Below the pieces are notes generated by a model, which was given only the letters and a program-made list of their open reading frames with translations, was not told the DNA's origin and searched no databases. Below, piece after piece: positions 59,170 to 64,000 of a stretch of 64,000 nt of DNA. Each line of letters begins with the position of its first letter. Position 1 is the first letter of the stretch. The position numbers and the translations under genes are program-made. This DNA is from Serinus canaria. Taxonomy: Eukaryota > Chordata > Aves > Passeriformes > Fringillidae. The stretch is taken from NCBI RefSeq assembly GCF_022539315.1, contig NC_066319.1, positions 30,156,093 through 30,220,092 of the forward strand, written 5' to 3'.

Positions 59170-59994
59170 TTTTCTCTTTTTTTCTAAGGCATTAAGAAAA
59201 ACATTCTGCAAACAATGAGTGCTCGTGGTAATTGTCCCTCCCCTGTGCCCCAGTTCTTGCCAAAAGCAACATTTCAATGGCTATGGGGGGTGGAGGTTGA
59301 AAGCAAATGAGTGAGCAAGCAAATGCTGGCTTTCACACATCAGTGGCTGGCTACGCCCTGACCACATCCAAGGAGGTTCAAGGTGAGGGAGTCAAGCTCT
59401 TGTGCTGCTCCTCACTGAGTTTTACAGTTGCAGTGTCTGAAATATTGCGGTTCAAGTATGGAAATCTGTGTCGGAAGCATTCAGAAAGTTTAGTCAAAGG
59501 GTAAGAAAAAGGGTCATACAACCTAAAAGTGAAGTATAATTTAGATCAACATCTCTTCCATTGCCTGTTGAATTCCACCTTCGTGTCACGTGCCACATCT
59601 ACTCATTCTTCAGCTTGTCACAGTCCTTCTAGTGTTAGAAGAGGCCTGTGTGAGAACAATTTCATGTTAGGAAAAAAAAAAAGTGTGTTTTTTATATGAG
59701 AAAAGCCTTCTTGTACCATTTATCTCCATTGTTTTCCAGCACTAGGACCTGCAGTGGATCCTGCTGTGACATGTTTCCAGCTGCAAAAGGAATCAAAAGA
59801 TTTAGGGTTGAGTTCCCTCCTGATTCTGGAACATGTTCCACTGTGCAATCTTTTGTAATATCTCTCTACAATAAAAGCACTAATGCTCTCCAAGAGGCCT
59901 CCCCCTTTCACTTTCCTCATAAGAGGTGATGACAAGCTCCCAGCCCAATTGTCTGCACACATCCTTAACTGCGTGAGCCAGAGATTTAGCTACC

Positions 59995-60055
59995 TTTCCT
60001 GGTTCTGACACTAACCTGTACACTGGTCCAGGGCAAACCATTTAATCTTTACCCC
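59995..60055 (+). mobile_element. MIR-like fragment (left part)
   Basis: 'ggttctgacactaacctgta' and 'ccagggcaaaccatttaatc' follow the MIR core. The match fades at about 60050. Confidence 0.45.
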
Positions 60056-60284
60056 ACCCAGGCAAAATGTCCATAGAAATCCCTTCTTGTTAGTTCCAGA
60101 GCAGAAGCATTAGCACTGCTGGGAGATGGTTTTAAACAGGGGGGCTTTCAGCTGCCTTTGGGACTCAGCTGCCAGGAAAGGAGACCTGTCTATGCCAGGG
60201 CTCATCTTGCTAATTCTGAGGCAGCTGAATCCATTCTGTAAAAGCACACTGGTAGTGTCAAGGTCCTGCCTTTGAACGTGTTTC

Positions 60285-60350
60285 TCCAGCTGTAAAATGT
60301 GGATAGAAACACTGAACGAGCTCTGTAAAGGTCTGCTGAGATTTAAGTTA
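60285..60350 (+). mobile_element. MIR-like fragment (right part)
   Basis: 'gtttctccagctgtaaaatg' followed by 'tggatagaaacac' and 'ctgctgagatttaagttatg' matches the right half of MIR. It begins about where the fragment at 59995-60055 stops, so the two may be one element split by about 230 bp. Confidence 0.5.
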
Positions 60351-62645
60351 TGTTGGCATTCTCCTCCTCAGTGTTAGTGGAACTGGCAAACACTAGGAGA
60401 GAGCAGGAGGGTTTCTACTTTTCTTTGAATCGTACTGTAAATCTCCACAGCCCTGAGAACAGACCTTGTAATCCCAACAAGCACACAAGTGGGTTTGGGT
60501 GCTGGCGTGGGAGGAAAGAAGAGGTCCAGGGTGGGTAGTGGTGAGGTGGGGGTTGGGGGAGTGTGTGTGTCATGACATGATAAGTAAACAGTGCATCCAG
60601 AATCTCTTTGTTACCCTCCAGATTTACTTCTCCTCTTCAGTAGGGGTTTGTACAACAAAGTACAGTTTTGTGGCTCTTCTTCAAGACCATTAACTCAATA
60701 TAAAAATATCAGCACTGTTTTTATTATCTGAAAAAAAAGAGCTCAGAGCTGAGTTTTTGTGAGCAATGCTTGGTTCATTATACAATGACTCAGACTAGGT
60801 TTTGTGGTGGAGGATTCAGCTTTTCCTTAGTGGTAGGATCAAGATGTTCTGTTTCCATGATAATCTACCTTTCATCTCTCTCATGTTGCAAAATTCATTT
60901 TTACCTTGATCCCACACAAACGTCTTAGTTTCTTGCCTTTGTTATTGTAAATTATTTACTTTAGAAATGCTGAATCATGACACTGAGGTTAGAGAAAATT
61001 GCACTTGTATTTAAAGTAAGAATTGTTCCCACATCTTCTGAAGATTCCTGGACTATTATTTTTGTGTGTCCTTACATTTTATGGTTCAAAAAAGTTCAAG
61101 TGGCACTTGGCTTGACCCCCCTCAGAGAGGTCCAAACCTGAACCTTTTACCCTGGTGGAGATATTTAATTCTAGCAAATGATGCCTCCTCTGTGCTACGT
61201 GGGAGTAGCTGTGCCTGTGGATCTGCAGGACAGCCGCATGCCCAGTGACAGTGCTGAATTCCTTCAGCCTTCCTTGAAGCCTGAGTGGCGCAGCACCACC
61301 CAGGTGGGTCCTGGGGGCAGAGCTGTATGGGCTCCCATTTCTGTGAATGGCGTGGCACCTGAACAAAGGCAGCCTGCAATTCAGAGAAGGGCTACAGAGT
61401 TTGTGTGAACACCTGAAGCTTACATTAACACCTTGGGCCTGCAAAGATTGGGCTACAATTCTCCTGAAGAAAAAGACGATCATAGTTCCTGGGTTTTATT
61501 TGAACAGAAACACAGGGAAAATGAGCCAGAACCCCAGCCCCAAGCATGCACTGCAGCCCATCAAGCAGCCTGAAAATCCATCACAGTGTGGTACCATGGC
61601 TTGGTTGTTACCCAGCTGCAACCTGGCCCACAAGTGGCAGGGCCATCTCTTGCCTCTCCATAAGCTGTGTTCCACTGGCTGAACGACAGCCAGTGAGCAG
61701 ACATGCACTGCTGTGAGCAGACATGCACGCTCCAGTGGCACACAGCTACCAAGGCTCCCTCCACTGCAGTCGCCAATGGCACTGAGAACTCATTTGTGTG
61801 TCACATCCTGCAGTGGATGTGAATGCTGGGACAGGCTGCCATGTGGTGTGTGCTGCCTGCTGTACTGCAGTGACTGGCTACCAGCAGCTAACAACCCGTC
61901 TGACCCAGTGACCTTTCCCATTTTTAATAGTTTTTATGAATGCAAGGAGGAGATGCAGGAGAGTGGTTAGAAGACAAGGTCCATAATTTTCAATTTTCTT
62001 TTCAATTTTTTTTTTAAAAGCTATAATTCACACACTCCCATGTTACATATACTTACAGGTGTCTGTGTTACCACCCTGAGCATTTTCTATAGGGCTACTG
62101 CAACGCTGGCACTACTTTGAGAATAAAATCTGATGAGATACAGCCAGTGGGGTGGGGCCAGTGGCCTGGGGCCGCCATGCAGGGCTCCTGCCCTCTCTTC
62201 TCTGAGCCAGCTGGTCACCCACCGCCTCTACCAGTGGCTGCCACCTCCGCTCCACTGAGCCCCGGCCGGCCAGCATGCAGAAAGCCAGACAGGGGCCACC
62301 TCGTTAGTCATTTAATGAGTAAACAAACCATTTCTCCAGCCTTCTCCAGGATCATTCAGCCTGAGCCAGAAAGCCAGCCTGGCAGAAAAGGGTCTCTTTT
62401 TCTGGCCCCCCTCTGCAGCAAGTGACAAGGGGCTTCTCCCTCGAAGTGGTGCAGGGCTGCCACGCAAGCAAGCCCACTGTGTACATAGCACATGGGACCA
62501 GCCGTGCCAATGACTTCTTCCAGAGGCCAGCTCAATCTGCATCAGTTAATCCATGTTTTCTGTGCATTAGACCTCAAGTTCTTTTATATTCCCACTGATA
62601 ATTGAATTCTCCATTTTAATGGCTCTCATCTTCTGTAGATGTCAG
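60351..62645. other. Intergenic DNA
   Basis: No gene is recognised. A direct duplication of 'gtgagcagacatgcac' occurs at about 61694-61729. Confidence 0.45.
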
Positions 62646-62649
62646 CAGT

Positions 62650-62760
62650 GCTCTGTAACTGTGGATTATTTAAGCCTCAGCACATCTTTAAGGCAGGTTT
62701 AATACCCTCCATTTAGAGAAGGGCTGGGTGAGGCCAGGCAGCAGTCAGAGGGTACGTGCC
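62650..62760 (-). mobile_element. MIR-like fragment, reverse orientation
   Basis: 'ttaagcctcagcacatcttt' with 'aggcaggtttaatacc', 'ccatttagagaagggctggg' and 'gtgaggccaggcagc' follows the reverse complement of the MIR 3' half. Confidence 0.5.
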
Positions 62761-64000
62761 AAACTGCACCATGGCCAGGGATAAAGCCCCATTTTCCTCT
62801 GTTTCTGGAATGGGATGTTGTCTGTTTAATCTAGGCAACTCTGTCAAAGGATGGGGTTTCCCATAAGGATGGTAGGATGGTTTCTGTGCATGTGAGAGCC
62901 CAAGCCAAAGTCCAAAGCTGAAGTGCTTTTGGCTTTTCCAGTGTCAAAGTAACTATTATACCTGTTAGTTGCCCTGCATTTTACAACCCTTCACATCCTG
63001 TGTGACCTCACAGCTTCATGGATGGACTCTCAGGAAGTGCTAGCCTGCTTACAGATACAGCTATAGGGCAGCCACTATTTCAGCTCAGGCTGGAAGGAGA
63101 GGTGTTAGAGTGCAGAGCTGTGGGGGTTTGTAGGACAGCAGGAACATCACCCATCCTCTTATCTCCCAGGGTTTATCAGGATGCTGTGAAGGCACTCGAT
63201 GCTTGCTTCTGCTTCATGTATGAGGCTTTGCCACCCAGTGCAGGAGTCACATGGGTGCTGTCCCTGCCAACTCGGAGGCAGTGCTGCAGGCAGGCAGACC
63301 TCCCTTGCCCTGCTACCCGCTCTTCGGAGGGGTGGCGAGGGGAGAACTGTGTGCTGGAGGATTGCAAACAATGCAGGATGGGGGGGAGAGCATAGGACTC
63401 ATGAAGCAGGAACATTTGGGTCGCGTGTTAGCACTAGAACTCTGCCAGAAATGGGACAAATGCAGGAGTGCAATTAGTGACCCGTATTCCTGCCTGTTTC
63501 CAGAGAGCGTTCATTCCCCCTTCCCAGCTGTGCTGGGGTGGAGGTGAATTTGCAGTGCAGCGGGAGCACTAACAAGTTAATGTTTAACATTATTATTACC
63601 TCATCTTCCAGAGGCTCCTTCTAAACATAACAATTGACGACAGGCTCCTGATAGTTCGGAGAAGACCGACCTCAGCCCTTAGACTATGATGAATATGATT
63701 TCCCTTCCCCCTCTGTTTTGATTTTCTGCTCTGTTACTCCAGAGCATTGGCTGGCCATGACCCCTGGCTGCTTTTTCTGTAATTACCAGCTCCTGCCAGA
63801 TTTACTGTGGAAGTTAATGTCTGTTCCAGCCAAGTCAGCCCCACTGTTATATTGTACGAGACAGTAACCCCTTCAGTACAGGCAGAGCTCTGGTGAAGCA
63901 AAACAAAGAGTTGGGAACAGGGCTTCTTGAGGCCCTGGGGAAAGTTTCACCTGCTTGACAGGGGTGCTGCATTAACCAGGAGCACTTTCATTGTGCAAAC
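62761..64000. other. Intergenic DNA to window end
   Basis: No gene is recognised. A near-perfect HNF1-type palindrome GTTAATGTTTAAC lies at 63576-63588, in AT-rich sequence (63560-63720) that looks regulatory. SRP14, the expected mammalian downstream neighbour, is not seen. Confidence 0.4.

Noticed and set aside
38046..64000. SRP14 or EIF2AK4 downstream of BMF
   Set aside because: No segment matches the expected proteins; the downstream neighbour is presumably outside the window.

Overview
This window is vertebrate nuclear DNA, most likely from a bird. Spliced exons with GT/AG borders, avian-type CR1 LINE fragments, old MIR-like SINE fragments, CpG islands, microsatellites and a minisatellite all point that way. 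There is no operon-like structure, no rRNA or tRNA, and no CRISPR. The species cannot be fixed from the sequence alone.

One protein-coding gene is clearly present: BMF (Bcl-2-modifying factor, a BH3-only pro-apoptotic protein), on the + strand. It has a CpG-island promoter with a non-coding first exon (donor after 14653) and three coding exons at 17076-17391, 18335-18498 and 31829-31930. These splice in frame to a 193-residue protein. A roughly 6.1 kb 3'UTR ends at an AATAAA at 38024. Intron 3 is 13.3 kb and holds two further CpG-rich segments (19.7-20.2 kb and 25.4-26.4 kb) that may be internal promoters or enhancers.

The left flank (1-14.2 kb) is intergenic. It holds an old SINE, two or three enhancer-like islands (3.3-3.6, 5.4-5.8, 13.5-13.9 kb), 39 perfect CCTCT repeats, a near-perfect hairpin just before a CR1 fragment, and an 830-bp purine tract. 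The right flank (38-64 kb) is mostly empty. It holds two CR1 pieces, a 29-bp minisatellite at 54.5-54.9 kb, a pair of exon-like segments at 52.9-53.4 kb, and a conserved-looking element at 56.8-57.1 kb. In mammals BMF lies between BUB1B and SRP14; neither is recognisable here, so both presumably lie outside the window.

The least explained signals are the 63-nt miRNA-like hairpin (9566-9628), the exon-like amphipathic-helix segment (52927-53020), the stop-free reading frame running through BMF exon 1 into the BMF start codon, and the intronic CpG islands. Searches and expression data were not available, so the regulatory calls are inferences from motif content.
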